A DNA stretch of 64,000 nt from Triplophysa rosa. Its lineage: Eukaryota > Chordata > Actinopteri > Cypriniformes > Nemacheilidae. Below the pieces are notes generated by a model. That model was not told the origin of the DNA. It saw only the letters and a program-made list of their open reading frames with translations, and searched no databases. Position numbers and translations under genes: made by a program. The stretch is taken from positions 2,649,133 through 2,713,132 of the forward strand of contig NC_079897.1 in the NCBI RefSeq assembly GCF_024868665.1, given 5' to 3'. Shown in pieces: positions 16,494 through 29,240 of the stretch; the first letter of the stretch is position 1, and each line of letters opens with the position of its first letter.

Positions 16494-16752
16494 TTAAAGG
16501 AACGGTTCACCCTGAAATGAAACATCTTTTCAAAAGGTGCCACTTTCTTTTGCAGAACACGAAAGAAGATATTTTGAAGAATGTTGGGTACCAAACAACA
16601 TTGGCCCCCATTGACTTCCATTATATGAAACATTTCTCAAAATATCTTCTTTTGTGTTCCACAGAAAAAAAGAGTCAGATACAGGGCTTGAACGACATTA
16701 GAGTGAATAAATGATGACAGATTTTTTATGTTTGGTTGATCTATCCCTTTAA
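16494..16752. mobile_element. Hairpin MITE of the TTAAAGG...CCTTTAA family
   Basis: TTAAAGGAACGGTTCACCC at the left, ATCTATCCCTTTAA at the right. The inner arms GAAGATATTTTGAAGAATGT and CAAAATATCTTCTTTTGTG are inverted copies. Other copies are at 31.9, 36.4, 40.2, 42.4, 53.8 and 63.4 kb. Confidence 0.8.
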
Positions 16753-17554
16753 TCCTCATGTTAATAACTAAGCAACGGTCAGAATGTGAATTCAGTGGCA
16801 TTGATGTGTTATTAGTAACAATGTGGTTGGTCACAAAAAGAGTTGACGCTGTTAGCCGAGCAATTATGTCGTTCCTAACGGCCCGTATTTTCAGCGTCTT
16901 AATTAGCAGACGCTGTGTCGGCCGTGTTATTGTCTCATAACATTATCAGTTTGCGTGTTCACGTACGTAAATGCGGATATTAATACAGCTGCGAGTTTGT
17001 AATTCTTTCTTGCTTTATGTGCATAACAAGGTTGCATTATGCAAACTCAAAGTGAAATTCATAATGCCGTTTCCGCCGGGACGGGAACTCCTGGCAGGCC
17101 TGGATCGTGTTTCTTTCACCCACACCTAGTTTAATGAATTCATTAGCCGGATCATTCACTGGTTAAGATCTGATGAGGATTAAATGCTTGGTGTGATATT
17201 ATTCGTGCATCTGTTTGGTGTAATTACGTGTGATAGGAAATACAAAAGAAAGCCTGTTTGCCTGTAAATTGAATTGAAATGGGCAGGGAAAGGAGTTGTG
17301 TTGGAGCACTGTGCCGTTCAATAGATTTTCAGAAGTAAATTTGTGGAATATATTGATATGCTTATGAGTGTTAGCTGCAGGGATAAACAAGGGTTTGGTC
17401 GTTTGAGATTTGCTAGAAGTTGTGTCAGAAGTTATAAAAGGGATTAATAAAATATATTTATTTAAGAAATAAATCATAGATTTAATCACTAAATTAAATG
17501 TTTCTTTCATATTCACAGTTTTTAAAGCTTATGATTAATGTTCAACAACACTGA

Positions 17555-17791
<237 letters not shown>

Positions 17792-18124
17792 TGACTAAAC
17801 AACTGCTTTGATTATCACGATTATAACAGGATGAATTATTCATCGAGAATTAGGAGGGTGTGTGATAAATGTAGTGAAGGCTGGAGTCCTTGAGGGAGAG
17901 AATTGAGACAACGGAAGTTCAAAATGCTCCGTCATCACTTGATCACTTGAAGTTCCAGAAAGTTCTTGGTTGGGAATTTGGATACAAGGAGTTACAAGAG
18001 AAAAATAATTGTGGTTTTTGGTAATTGATAGTCAATAAATGCATTGATTTATAATGTTATTTATATTTATAATAGTGTTTATATGTAGTTTTGCTGATGG
18101 TTTATTTATGAAAATCGTGAAGGC

Positions 18125-18530
18125 ATTGCGTTGTATAATGCCTGTTGTATAATCACAATGCTTTTCTTTGTGTAATTAAAAACTTACTAAAACATAAGAA
18201 GTCTATACAAAGTATACAGTACAGACATCCATGCTAATACAAAGAAGAAGTACTACTTTTAAACTAAAAAATAAGAAAGTGCACTTTCAGTGTAATTTGT
18301 ATGTTGTCATAAAAGCATTGTTGTTAACCAGCTGGATACTCAAAGTTTGTATACTTGGATAAACAAAAAAATGGGCCGGATTAGTCTCAAGTAGTACTGA
18401 AATAGTACACTAATACTATATAATACTATACTAATAGAAGTGCTTACTATATGAAGTATCCTTAAAAGTATACTTGAACTTTGCTTATGTATACTTAATA
18501 AAAGGAACTTATTTTTATTACTTGTTTTTT
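18125..18530. mobile_element. Dispersed AGTATAC-rich repeat, copy 1
   Basis: Shares GAAGTCTATAC..AGTATACAGTA, ATAATGC.TTTTCTTTG and TATCCTTAAAAGTATACTT, in the same order, with 23467-24035. Confidence 0.65.
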
Positions 18531-19621
18531 TACTTATAAGATATAATACTATAAGATATATTATATTTCTTATATAAGATTTTATGACTTATTTTGACCT
18601 ATTTATAAGTTTATTTTAAATAAAAATGATTTTGCACATTTTTACCTATTTTTTAAGGGCAGCAAAAATATTGTACGGTTTTTATTTGTTAACGTTTTTT
18701 TTTTTCATTTTAGTCTAACATTACCATGGTTTGCAACTGTGTTGCTGTGGGTTTTTTTTTGTCAAGGGCAATTATGTCCTAATATTCATTAGGGTGTCCT
18801 CGTGACAAATAAGGGTCAAAGTAATGTTACCGATTAATAACTAATATCATCTTCATGACGTTCAATTCTTATGTCATATTTATTTATGTTGTCTTTTGCA
18901 CTGCACTTATTTACAGCAATGGATTTGATTCTAATTCAATAGTATACTGTAATATGCAATCTGTAGAGTGGTGTAGCATTTTGTTTCGATTCTGCAAAAT
19001 CCGTTTTGTTTTAAACTAGCAGACAGTGTGCAATATAAACAATATGCAGTATGCAGGAAGTTAGTGTTCCATTCAGAGAATTCGTTCTGTTGATCCGGTG
19101 GATTTCCCCGGATTCATAAATTGCACTTAATTGGACTTGCTTAGCAACGCACGTCTGTCCGTTTTGCGCACGTATGCTAACACCTTGAACAGAATTGATC
19201 TGCAGGAGTGTGCCTGTCACGTATCTCGCTTGAACATGTCAACTTCTGCCTCAACCAGTGCTGTGTGTTTGTCCAACCAATGGGATAAGAGCTTGTTTGG
19301 AAACTATTATCATTTTTGCGATACAGATTGTTTTCAGCAGGTTGGAAATCGCAATTCTTCAGGAAGCTGTGTTTGGTGAGAAGTACAGTGTTCAGAAATG
19401 CTGTCTGTGATGTTTCTGGTTGGTGTTCTTCTGTCGGCGTTCTTGCTTTCATTGCATTATGCTAATTAGAGTTTGCTTCATTGCTTAAATCCAGAGTTTA
19501 ATGTGCTTATAATAGCTTGTAATATTATAACTAGACAATCTTTACTTCACGTAGCCTTGAGTTCACACAGCGCATACTGAAAATACTTGAGGGAGAAAAA
19601 CTTTTTCATTTCATTCTCACA

Positions 19622-19775
19622 GCTTTCCTATAGCTCAGTACTAAGAGCATGGCTTTAACAACGTCAAGGTCGTGGGTTCGATCCCAGGGGATTGCACATA
19701 CTTAGAAACAAATGTATAGGATAATGCAATGTAAGTCGCTTTTAAGCTTCTGCCAAATGCATAAATGTAAATGTA
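19622..19775 (+). mobile_element. tRNA-derived SINE
   Basis: An A-box-like TAGCTCAGTACTAAGAGC and a B-box GTGGGTTCGATCCCAGGG are followed by the cyprinid-type tail AATGCAATGTAAGTCGCTTT and CTGCCAAATGCATAAATGTA. It is not a tRNA gene because it lacks a foldable acceptor stem and continues into the SINE tail. Confidence 0.8.
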
Positions 19776-19829
19776 AATGCCATTATGAGAGTGCATATGC
19801 AACGCCAGCATACTGAATGATGTTGTGAA

Positions 19830-20160
19830 CACTGGTTTGCCTGGCTCGACCTGATTTTGCCAAGTGAGAGATGTCCATTTGAGAGATGGACAACATTTTT
19901 ATAAATAAAACCTAAACCCACCCTAAAGCCCAACCCTAAGCATAACCTAACCCCAAAATCAGAGGAAAATGATAAGTGAAAAACAATGGTCTATAAGCAT
20001 CTAATCTTGGTTGTAAGATTAAACTTAAAATAAACTGTAAACTTATTCCTGAAATCTGATTGGTTGATTGAAATGTTGTCCTAGGGTCAACATGATGTTG
20101 CCCTGAGGACATCAACCACAGAGCCGGTTTGCCTGCGTCAGATGTTTGTGTGCTTATGGG
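19830..20160. mobile_element. Fish-type dispersed repeat
   Basis: Includes a run of CCTAAACCCACCCTAA-like words, then CCCCAAAATCAGAGGAAAAT, then facing motifs GTTGTCCTAGGGTCAAC and GTTGCCCTGAGGACATC. The pattern is familiar from fish genomes; the class is not identified. Confidence 0.5.
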
Positions 20161-20643
20161 TCATTCCTACTGTTCGGTGCCATTTGAGACTCCAAGACAT
20201 AATATGAAATATTTGATTTAAAAACGGGACTATAATAATTTCGTAAAGCTTGTCTTCCATAATTTACCCATTTTCACCTCAGAACACTATGATACATACT
20301 TAAATTGAACAAAATTACTCTGATTTTAGTGCAGGCAGGCTGAACTGTCATGTCCCCAGTCATGTATGCTTAACTTAAATATAACTAAGAAAATCAAATT
20401 AATACTACACTTTATATATATACTATTATATACTGCTGTTGTATAGCCATATAATATTTAACAGCAGTTTTTTTATTAATATATTTTTAATTGTTAAAAT
20501 CTTTAAATAAATATGTGAGATGAATGTCCCCCCTGTTACTTTGATTGTAATCCCTCTGACCACGCCACCTGGTTGCTCTTTTAGTCACATAATTCTCAGG
20601 AAGTAGCATACAATTTGTGGTAAATCATCTACAAGAAGCAGAG

Positions 20644-21143
20644 TAAAGGCTCGTCCACACCGGGACGTTAATCGCTTGCGTTTATCGTCGACGTTTAACG
20701 CCTCGTGACTAAACAAAGGGCGCCAATGTGAGTGTGCACACCGACGCGCAAAACGGCAGGTGTAAAAGCGTAAAAAATTTTTTGACGCAGCGCGTTAAAA
20801 ACTGGCCGACCAATGAGATTGCCGCTTTTGTTCACGTGCCTGGAGCTGCTGAAGTTACAGTAAAATACGACTTGGTGGTGCTCAAGCACAAAACGGTCTT
20901 GCCGAGCACACATTGACGAAGAGGAAGCAAGATGAATTCTTCTTCTGTGTGACAAGCGAGTGTCAGAAGCATAAAGTTGCGCAGCGCCACCTTGTGTAGC
21001 GCCATCTATGTCAGGGAGTGAATTTGCACGTTCACTCGGCTCATCGCCAGTGAAAACCGTTTGGGTATGAACGCCGAAAAACGTCTTGAAAAACGATGGC
21101 GATAAGCACGTGTGATTATCGTCCTGGTGTGTACGAGCTTTTA
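20644..21143. mobile_element. 500-bp MITE-like element with 22-bp terminal inverted repeats
   Basis: Begins TAAAGGCTCGTCCACACCGG and ends with the inverse form CCTGGTGTGTACGAGCTTTTA. It is GC-richer than its surroundings. The 86-residue minus-strand frame inside shows no domain. Confidence 0.7.
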
Positions 21144-23466
21144 GTTTTACTCTTTTATCTGCTTTTTCTTCAACATTTCAGAATAGATCACTGATGTGGT
21201 AAAGCATAACATGGCCTCTCTGTTATGCTTATTTTTAGAGGAAACAGTAGGGAAGGAATAGGCAAAATGAGGTCACTTAAAAATGGGACTAAATTGCATT
21301 AATATAGTAAATGAAATGCATAAAAATATCAATGTGGCATAAACATAACATGGCTTCTTTAGTAATACTTTATTGAAATACATTTGCAGGGTAAAGTGAG
21401 GGACATTTTCGCCCTTATTAAATGTAAATATTACATTAACTATTCATTTTAAATGCTTAAAAAATACGAAAATGTCCTGTAACGGGGGACATTTGGCCTA
21501 TGTCACATGGTAGAAAAACTCTGGTAAAAATGAAAGTTACTTTTAATTTTTCGAAAGTTACTACTCTGAAATGTCACCGAATAGTAGGAATGACTGCTGC
21601 ATCTTCAGGACAGAACCGCAGTAGCTCTGCGGCTGCCAGTCCAACCATTGGCTTACCTTTTACAGGGCAAGGCAGAGTGTTAGAGGGTGAGAAAAGTTTC
21701 TGTTGAGAAAAGTCTTTACACTTTACACGACACTACAGGAAGTCATATGCAGTGTAATCCTTATCTTTAGCAGTCTACTCATTTTCTTCTTGCTCATCTT
21801 TTCATAACTTATAAAAGAAAACAGAATATTGTGCACCCGCCATCGCAACGTATAAATTAAACTCTTGGCGCAAAAGATGCTACGCACAACACGTGACATA
21901 ATTAAACCAATAACTTTGAAAACATCGGGGAGCAGTGATTCGTCGATCAACCAGAGTAACAAACAATTCCTTATTTTTATTTTAAGCAATCAAAAATCTG
22001 ATGGGGAATGTGGGTCATTGTCGCCGGTGCCGCCATATTGGAAAGGGCAGTTCTCTATAACTAGTGAACGGAGGGAGCTGCAGTTTTTTTCTGAATAAAA
22101 AGCATGACTGGATGATGTTTGTGGAAACCCTAAAAAATTCTACAGTTACTTGAATTTTGATAGATTTGGAAAAAAATTGACTTCTTTTGTCATAAAGGAA
22201 AAACATTGGCTTGTCAAGCATTCATTTAATTTTGTTGTTGTTATTTTTGTTGTTGTTGATTATAGTTGGGGATACATCCCTAATGTAAAAAAATGGTTGT
22301 AAACATTCTTGTGCTTCTTATCCCCCCGAAAAATACACATTCCCCCCTATTCAATTGTATGTGTTTATGGAGAATTCCTGCAACCCATGCACTCCAAGGC
22401 GCTTCATGCAGCATGTACTGTATGTTTGATATGATGTCAAAGAATGTAAACTAGAGGAAAACAAATAACTTGAACAGCAGATTTGTAAAAAGACATACAT
22501 TAATATTTCATATTGATTTGTGTAAATGCTTGTTTTTTGTAAGAGATTTCTTTCTTAGCGTGGATGTACAGGAAGATAAAACAATACAACTGAATATTTC
22601 ATGCCCATGCATTTATGTATCTGGGTAATGTTCATGCCGTAAGCAGGATACAGTACAGTAATGTGGTCATTATCTCAAAATAAATCTCTTCAGCGTTATA
22701 CGTGACCCGCTCGTCCTGTCGGCTTTACTGTGTGTCGTAATGACCAGTCTGTTCATTATCCGCCTCTTGCTTTCTGTGTTTCTCCTTTAGACCTTTACGC
22801 TAACCAAACCCAAGGATCCTTTAAAATAATCATTAGGATGATAGTTCGATCGGTCTCGAGCAGTCAGCAGTATTAATGGTGGTCCGGCGTACGTGTGGCT
22901 GGTGTATGAGGAAATTTGTGAACAACAGAGTGGTTAACACGAAGCTGAACTCCTCTCTGGTGAGCAGATGCTGGAAGCTCGCCTCGAGGGTCCGCTTGCT
23001 CTCATGACAGCACCTTGGGAATTTCCACTTCAAAATGCTGTTCTTTGAGGCTGTGCTTAATATTTCATGCAACGCTAGACTTTAAACGCCTGGTTTTATA
23101 CACCTATTTTCCTCCTTCGCAAAATGGATCAGGTGAAGTTATGAGACGTGGTATAAAATATTAACTCCGGATGCTTCCTGACAGAGTTTAAGCTCACGTT
23201 TGTGAACGAGTAAAAGTTAGCCATGCAGGTCGGCTTTCTAGTGTTTTCTTGGAGAATAATTTGGATTTGTTCTGAATTGTGAACTGTTAACAAACTGTTT
23301 CTCGAACTCTCCTCTTGTCTGCCATTGATTGAAAGATAATCGTGACAATACTGAGGCAAAGAAACGATGAGTTATAAAAACAGTGTTTATGCTGCGAACG
23401 TTTTAAAAATGGCTTACCTCCGGGCATTTTCTGTGGGACGGAAAAAAGATTTTGACCGATGGTTTA

Positions 23467-24035
23467 TTATTATAATGCCCGTTGCATAATCCAAATGCTT
23501 TTCTTTGCGTAAAATAATTCAATACTTGCAAAAAACAACATGAAGTCTATACGAAGTATACAGTAATTTGTCAGGAATCCATGTAATTACAAAGTTTATT
23601 GAAATGTGCTTTGTCACGGTCGGGGTGAAGAAGAACCCAGATGCAGGCAGGCAGAAAATCAGGGGTCTTCTTCACCCCGACCGTGACAGAAAAAAAAAGC
23701 AGGGAAGCAATACATGAAACGAGAGGGGCGGGGCCAAAGACAAGACACGAGAAAGCACATGAGATGTCAAAACATAAACAACTCATGGCTTTCTCACATA
23801 AAACCTAAGGGCTCTGTCCCGATCCTGCCACACGACTAGAATTTCATAAACAAGAAGGTAGGACCGTGACAGTGCTTATACTGTTTAAAAGTATACGTCA
23901 AAAACGGGCCGAATTCTCAAGTAGGATTAAAGTAACACACTAACAAGTATACTAGAAGTTGTACTTGCTAAGTGAAATATCCTTAAAAGTATACTTAAAC
24001 TGTGCTAAAGTATACTTCATAAAATGAACTTTTAT
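23467..24035. mobile_element. Dispersed AGTATAC-rich repeat, copy 2, interrupted
   Basis: Homologous to 18125-18530 on both sides of a separate 260-bp element at 23612-23871. The flanks resume with GTGCTTATACTG and later TATCCTTAAAAGTATACTTA. Confidence 0.65.
23612..23871. mobile_element. 260-bp TGTCACGGTC element with 6-bp target duplication
   Basis: Starts TGTCACGGTC and ends GACCGTGACA. GTGCTT flanks it on both sides (23606-23611 and 23872-23877). The left end (23612-23634) is also exactly repeated in inverse at 23666-23688, so the terminal sequence occurs three times. No coding capacity. Confidence 0.8.
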
Positions 24036-24480
24036 TTTTTACTTATTTATAGGATTATTTTTGTTACTTGTTTTTTAATTCATTATTCATTTACAGTATT
24101 TGCAAGATTTTTTATTACTTGTTTTTGTATGTATTTTTTACTTTTTTACTTATTATTTTATTACTTATTTATTGCTTGTAATTTTTTTTAACTTATTTAT
24201 AGGTTTGTTTTTTTATTTATTTTTTATTATATTTTAATTTACAGTATTTACAAGATTATTTTATAACTTTTTTATTTATATGATTATTTTATAACTTTTT
24301 AAAAACTTTTTTACTCATTTATATGATTATTTTCTTACTTATTATTATTATTATTTTTAACTTATTTATAGGATTATTTTAATTACGTATTTTTTATTAA
24401 TTTTTAACTTAGTATTTACAAGATTATTTTATTACTTATTTCTTCTTATTATTATTTTTTGCTTATTACTTTTTTGTAAG
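24030..24480. repeat. AT-rich degenerate minisatellite
   Basis: Many variants of ACTTATTTATAGGATTATTT and TTATTACTTATTTTT follow one another over about 450 bp. Confidence 0.75.
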
Positions 24481-24693
24481 GGCAAAAACATAGTGTAAAT
24501 GAATGCAATAAGCCTCAAGAACCTGTAGTTTACAGTCAATTTAAAACATCTTTGTTAGACACAATGTGTTACTTACTGTATATCAGAATAAGCCAAAAGT
24601 TCGTTATCAACAACAACAAAAATAACCTTCCGTGTATGCCATTCAGAAGACAATCATCTTCACTTCACAAGTTGGTTAACCCTTTCACAGACA

Positions 24694-24742
24694 TATTCAA
24701 CTTTGAAGTTGCACGTTTAGCTGGTAATATCAAAGTTGAATA
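24694..24742. repeat. 13-bp inverted repeat
   Basis: TATTCAACTTTGA (24694-24706) and TCAAAGTTGAATA (24730-24742) are exact reverse complements separated by 23 bases. Confidence 0.7.
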
Positions 24743-25243
24743 AATACTTGGATCCAAGGGAGCGTTGGAAAATTCTCAGATGTAAGAAGCGCCATGGGCT
24801 GACATCATGTATCTGCAGTTTGGAGTGTTTGAAAGCCTGTGCGTTTGTTTCTTTACTCTTGTAATTTGGAGTAGTGTTTTAGGCCGTGTGATTGATGTTT
24901 GGACTAATCACGCTGTTATCTGTACTACTGCTTCGGCTTATACATAATGCAGAGTCGAGTCGAGCGAGCTTTGACTGATGTAGTACAGAGAACGCCGCCA
25001 TAATGAATATGATAATCCTTCCTTTATTTTGTGATATATGCAGCACTCTTCTGGGTTTTTATGCACGGTTGAGCTCATAAATAACGTGGACAGAGTTTTA
25101 ACATTAATTAATGACATGCACGGGGAACGTACTTAAAAACCTCCGTCTTGTGCATGCATAATTACGGCCGGTTCTTGCATTAGAGCGATAGGATGGCGCG
25201 GCTCGCTCCTGTCAAACAGCCTGACTCTCGGCAGGGCCGCTGA

Positions 25244-25423
<180 letters not shown>

Positions 25424-25799
25424 TGACTGTTAATGAGAGGTTATGTATGGACACGTGGCTCATTTTTTCATTTTCATTTCAAGAGATCACGGGTTGGCAC
25501 CGATTCGCTGTTTTTACCCGGACACATGCTGTCAGTGATGTTAGTGTTCTGGATGCTGTGTAACATGTATTTAGACAGCAGATGAAAGGCTTTAATTGGG
25601 CTGTTGCGTCGGAGACGTTATTTTTAGCCGATCGCATTGACCTTAAACAGAGAAAATCTATCTACATAAATAAAAGGAGGTTTCATCTTTTTCATTACGA
25701 CTGAGGTCTTTAACCTGCGCAGTTGTGCGTGGTGTGTTTACAGCTTGCTTATTAAATAGAAAATATATAAGACGTCTGCTTTAAAAGAGTTTTATTTCA

Positions 25800-26600
25800 C
25801 GAGACTCTGAAGTGTTTACTGGATAGAACTTTAGTGTAGTTGTTGAGCACTTTATCAAGGTGCTAAATGCATTGAAAGGCTTGTTTTTTATGGAAGTGAA
25901 ACTTTTTACTGTGATATTTACTCCGCTCTTTAAGATCTCAGCATTTGTCCTAGATGTCAATGAGATTAAATGTAGAGCAAATGGAAAAAGTCTCATCTGC
26001 ATCTCAGATATTCTCTCGAGAAAAAGAGTCAAAAATGTCAGTTAATGTCTCAGAAGAGATGTCAGCACCCAGATAGCACAATCCATCTGGTTTACGTCTA
26101 TTTGACATCTGCATTTACATCTGCAAGACATCTTAAATACATAGTTTGCTCATCTGCAATACGTCTCGGAGACGTCTGAACGTCTGTAATACGTCTGCTA
26201 AAGATCTGGAGATCTGCTGCTTAAAAACATCTGCTAAACATCTTAGAAAGAGCTGTTGTACATCCATTCTAAAGCATAAACATCTTACAGACATCTTCTA
26301 GATGTCTATATGACGTCTGACAGCAGACATCTCCGAGATGTATTGCAGATGAGCAAACGATGTATTGTAGATGTCTTGCAGATGTAAATGCAGACGTCAA
26401 ATAGACGTAAACCAGATGTATGTGTGCTATCAGGGCAATGTGTCAAAGTGAGCTCATATTTGTCAAGTCTGCAATCAAAAGTCAATATTATTGAAGATCT
26501 CAATATGAACTCTCGTCAAATTTACCCAAATCCAGATTATTTGACCTCTACAATCTACATTCACCTCCATACTTTTCATGCATTTCAATTACAATCTCAT
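25800..26600. mobile_element. Dispersed repeat interrupted by a MITE
   Basis: Landmarks CAGAAGAGATGTCA, TTTGTCAAGTCTGCAATCAA, TATTATTGAAGATCTCAATA and ATTTGACCTCTACAATCTAC all recur as reverse complements at 40.7-40.95 kb. A short related piece is at 721-775. Confidence 0.7.
26068..26435. mobile_element. Palindromic MITE (GATAGCACA family) rich in GACGTCT words
   Basis: Starts CCCAGATAGCACA and ends TGTGTGCTATCAGGG. About 100 bp at each end are inverted copies, including GTTTACGTCTATTTGAC opposite GTCAAATAGACGTAAAC. The homologous site near 40911 lacks it. GCA on both sides suggests a 3-bp target duplication. Confidence 0.8.
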
Positions 26601-26686
26601 TTGTTTCTGTTTTTTTATTTCTCTTTATTAAGCAATTTTAGGAGAAACGTTGGAATGGTTTTCATTGAATGTTGTTGATCTTTCAG

Positions 26687-26889
26687 TCTCCAGTTCCTGG
26701 CGTTCGACACCGAAGCCTCCCATGACATCCTGAAGGTGTGGGACGGACATCCCGAGAACGAGATGGCCTTAAGGGAAGTGAGCGGGTCTCTGTTACCCGA
26801 CGGCATCCACAGCACCCTGAATGTGGTCACCATCCAGTTTGAGACGGACTTCTACATAAGCAAATCTGGATTTGCCATTGACTTCTCAA
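26687..26889 (+). CDS. csmd3: csmd3 exon: second part of CUB (about CUB 8)
   Basis: A 203-base exon entering in phase 2 after GATCTTTCAG and leaving in phase 1 at TCAA/GTTAGT. It encodes SLQFLAFDTEASHDILKVWD, EVSGSLLPDGIHSTLN, TIQFETDFYISKSGFAIDFS. ASHDILKVWDG is the calcium-type strand. With its partner it makes a 110-residue CUB. Confidence 0.93.
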
Positions 26890-27625
26890 GTTAGTACATT
26901 TTCAACCCTGCGATACTCAGTTTCACAGTACTTTTATACCTCCCTGTCAGGCTTTACGGAGCAGATGTAAGAACAAATCTTTCCCTCCGGCGGACTTTCT
27001 CATGAAGGGTTAACATCTTTATAGGGTCACTAGATAGGGCAACACCTCTGCTGTGTGCCATATAAAATTGATGTGCACATGTTATTCAATTCGACTGTGT
27101 ACATGCTACCTGTACAAACACATGTGTGCGGGTATAATATTTGTTCTTTGCAGACCTGCATCTGTGTAATTCGGCTTCTAGCGGGTGTGCTACTGTATTC
27201 AACGAAGCAAAGCTCACGGGTTTGATTTTAAGAGAACACACATGCTAATAAAATGCGCAATTTGAACACGATGTAAGTCAAAGAAAGGTTATTTTAGTTT
27301 ACTAAAATCAAAACTTTGAAAACATTTCTGTTTATTTAAATAAAATAAATGATTAGCCTAAAAATTATAGGAAAAACCTAAAGCACTAAAATTGTAACAA
27401 TTAACTAAACTAAAAGTAAATTATTCTTTTATAGCAGCATCAAAAATAAACAAATAAATAATAAAATGCCAAGAGCATATAATAAAATTGCTAAAAATTT
27501 TACTAGAATTAACTTAAAAATCTAAAAATAGAAGCTAATTAAAAAATATTTATTAAACTAAAAACAAAACTTTAATAACTCCGAAATGCACAAATGTATA
27601 TAACATTTTTGGCTGAACTATCCCT

Positions 27626-29176
27626 TTAAAGGAGTTGTTTACTATAAAATTGAAATTTCATGATAATTCACTCACTCACATGTCATAAAAGTTGTCCGTG
27701 TGTTTATTTCTTCAGTCGAAAACAAATTGAGGCTTTTGAGGAAAGGTTTCCAGGGTTCTTATCCATATAATGCACTTAAACGGGGGACAGGGGCGTAGCC
27801 AGAACTTTTTTTTAGAGGTGGCCAGTGATTTTATTAGGGTGACCAAAAAATCCTTACAGACAGAAATTCTTTAACTTCTACTGTAATTTACACCAATTCT
27901 TCATTACACATAGTTTGCTGGTCTAAAACATACACAAAGAACGTAAAGTAAACCATTTATTTGCAATGCTTTCATGTGCTAACATTATTTTAAAATAATT
28001 TGCTAGCTATCATTTGCAGTAAGTTTTTATAGAAAATAAACATTGCAGTACCCCAACTTAAACTTTCGCGAAAATGTAATTAATGAATGAAATCCAGTTA
28101 AACAAGACTGATTTTACTGACCTGATCCTTCTGCTCGCGAATGAACTTCCATGGTACACAGACAGTACGCTGTCACGAAGCGGTTAGCAGCTGTTCAGCT
28201 TTAGCGCTCAGACTGTTTGCGTCAGCGTATGACATCATATTAACGCGAGAGTAATGTTTTCGTGTTACTTTTAGTGCATACGCACTCCGTAAACTCCGAC
28301 ACTCATCTTAAAACTGCTTCGCACAACAGAGGTGGCCAGATAGGTGGACATCGATCATTCAGGGGTAGCCGTGGCCACCCATGGCCACCATGTAGCTACG
28401 CCCCTGACGGGGGGCTGTTGGTTAAGGTCCAAATTTCAGTTTCATCGCAGCTTCAAATGCTCTAAGCAACACCAGCTGATGAATAAGGGTGTTGTCTAGC
28501 GAAATGATTGGTCATTTTCCAAGAAAACCAAAAATATATATACTTTATATAATACTTAAATACTGTATATGGCTTGCTCTGCCTCAGAGTGCCTCCACTC
28601 TGCGCGTACACGAGTTCAAATACTCTGCAATCACGTTGGAATGGTCAAGTTCCGATCCAGTGTTTACGAGTGTGGAGAAAGAAGACCTTTCACAAGTTCT
28701 TGGATGTTGAATGACACGTTATATGTTTTTATGCGAGATTATTGTTTAAAATGGACAGTTCGTGTGCCAGTCAGGGATGTTTAAATCTTTTGAAATCTAC
28801 GTCACGCGTAACCTTTCCAACGTGATTGCGTAATACGAAGTCGTGGACGTGCATCGTGGTGGCAGTGCAAGCCGTATATTTATGTTTGAAAGGTAGATCA
28901 TTTTTGTTTTGTTTTCTTGGAAAATGACCAATCGTTTCGCTAGACCCTTATTCATCAGCTGGTGTTGTTTAGAGCCTTTTGAAGCTGCGATGAAACTGAA
29001 ATTTGGACCTTAACCAACAACTCCCCGTTTAAGTGCATTATATGGACAAGAAGCCTGGAAACCTTTCCTCAAAAGCCTCAGTATGGTTTCGACAGAAGAA
29101 ATAAAGACACGGACGGCTTGTACAACATGAGTGAATTATCATGAAATTTTCATTTTATAGTGAACTACTCCTTTAA
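27626..29176. mobile_element. Long inverted-repeat element (foldback type)
   Basis: Starts TTAAAGGAGTTGTTTACTAT and ends TAGTGAACTACTCCTTTAA. The arms are about 270 bp. The left is 27626-27780 continued at 28415-28527, the right about 28912-29176. Facing motifs include GAGGAAAGGTTTCCAGG, CACCAGCTGATGAATAAGGG and their inverses. The 28.53-28.91 kb centre has no recognisable domain. No transposase was seen. Confidence 0.8.
27788..28406. mobile_element. hAT-like element nested in the foldback element
   Basis: Starts CAGGGGCGTAGCCAG and ends TAGCTACGCCCCTG. The flanks ACGGGGGA (27780-27787) and ACGGGGGG (28407-28414) are an 8-bp duplication with one mismatch, as expected for hAT. The uninterrupted sequence can be read in the opposite arm at about 29010-29035. 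619 bp, no transposase. Confidence 0.82.
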
Positions 29177-29190
29177 TGCACCGTCGTTTT

Positions 29191-29240
29191 GGACGAAAAG
29201 TCAAATGTGTACATCTGCCAAATGCAGAAATGTAAATGTG
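29191..29240 (+). mobile_element. SINE 3'-tail fragment
   Basis: CATCTGCCAAATGCAGAAAT preceded by TTTGGACGAAAAG is the tail of the SINE found whole at 19.6 kb. Confidence 0.6.

Noticed and set aside
19131..19379. 82-residue cysteine-containing frame, considered as an extra sushi exon
   Set aside because: Cysteine spacing and the lack of C-x-PGY and W..P.C motifs do not fit a sushi, and no splice sites place it in frame with the neighbours.
19622..19700. Possible tRNA gene
   Set aside because: A and B boxes are present but the acceptor stem does not pair and the sequence continues into a SINE tail.
19907..19955. Telomere-like CCTAA words, possible interstitial telomere repeat
   Set aside because: The words are irregular (CCTAAACCCACCC, CCCAACCCTAAGC) and part of a dispersed fish repeat, not a run of exact TTAGGG units.
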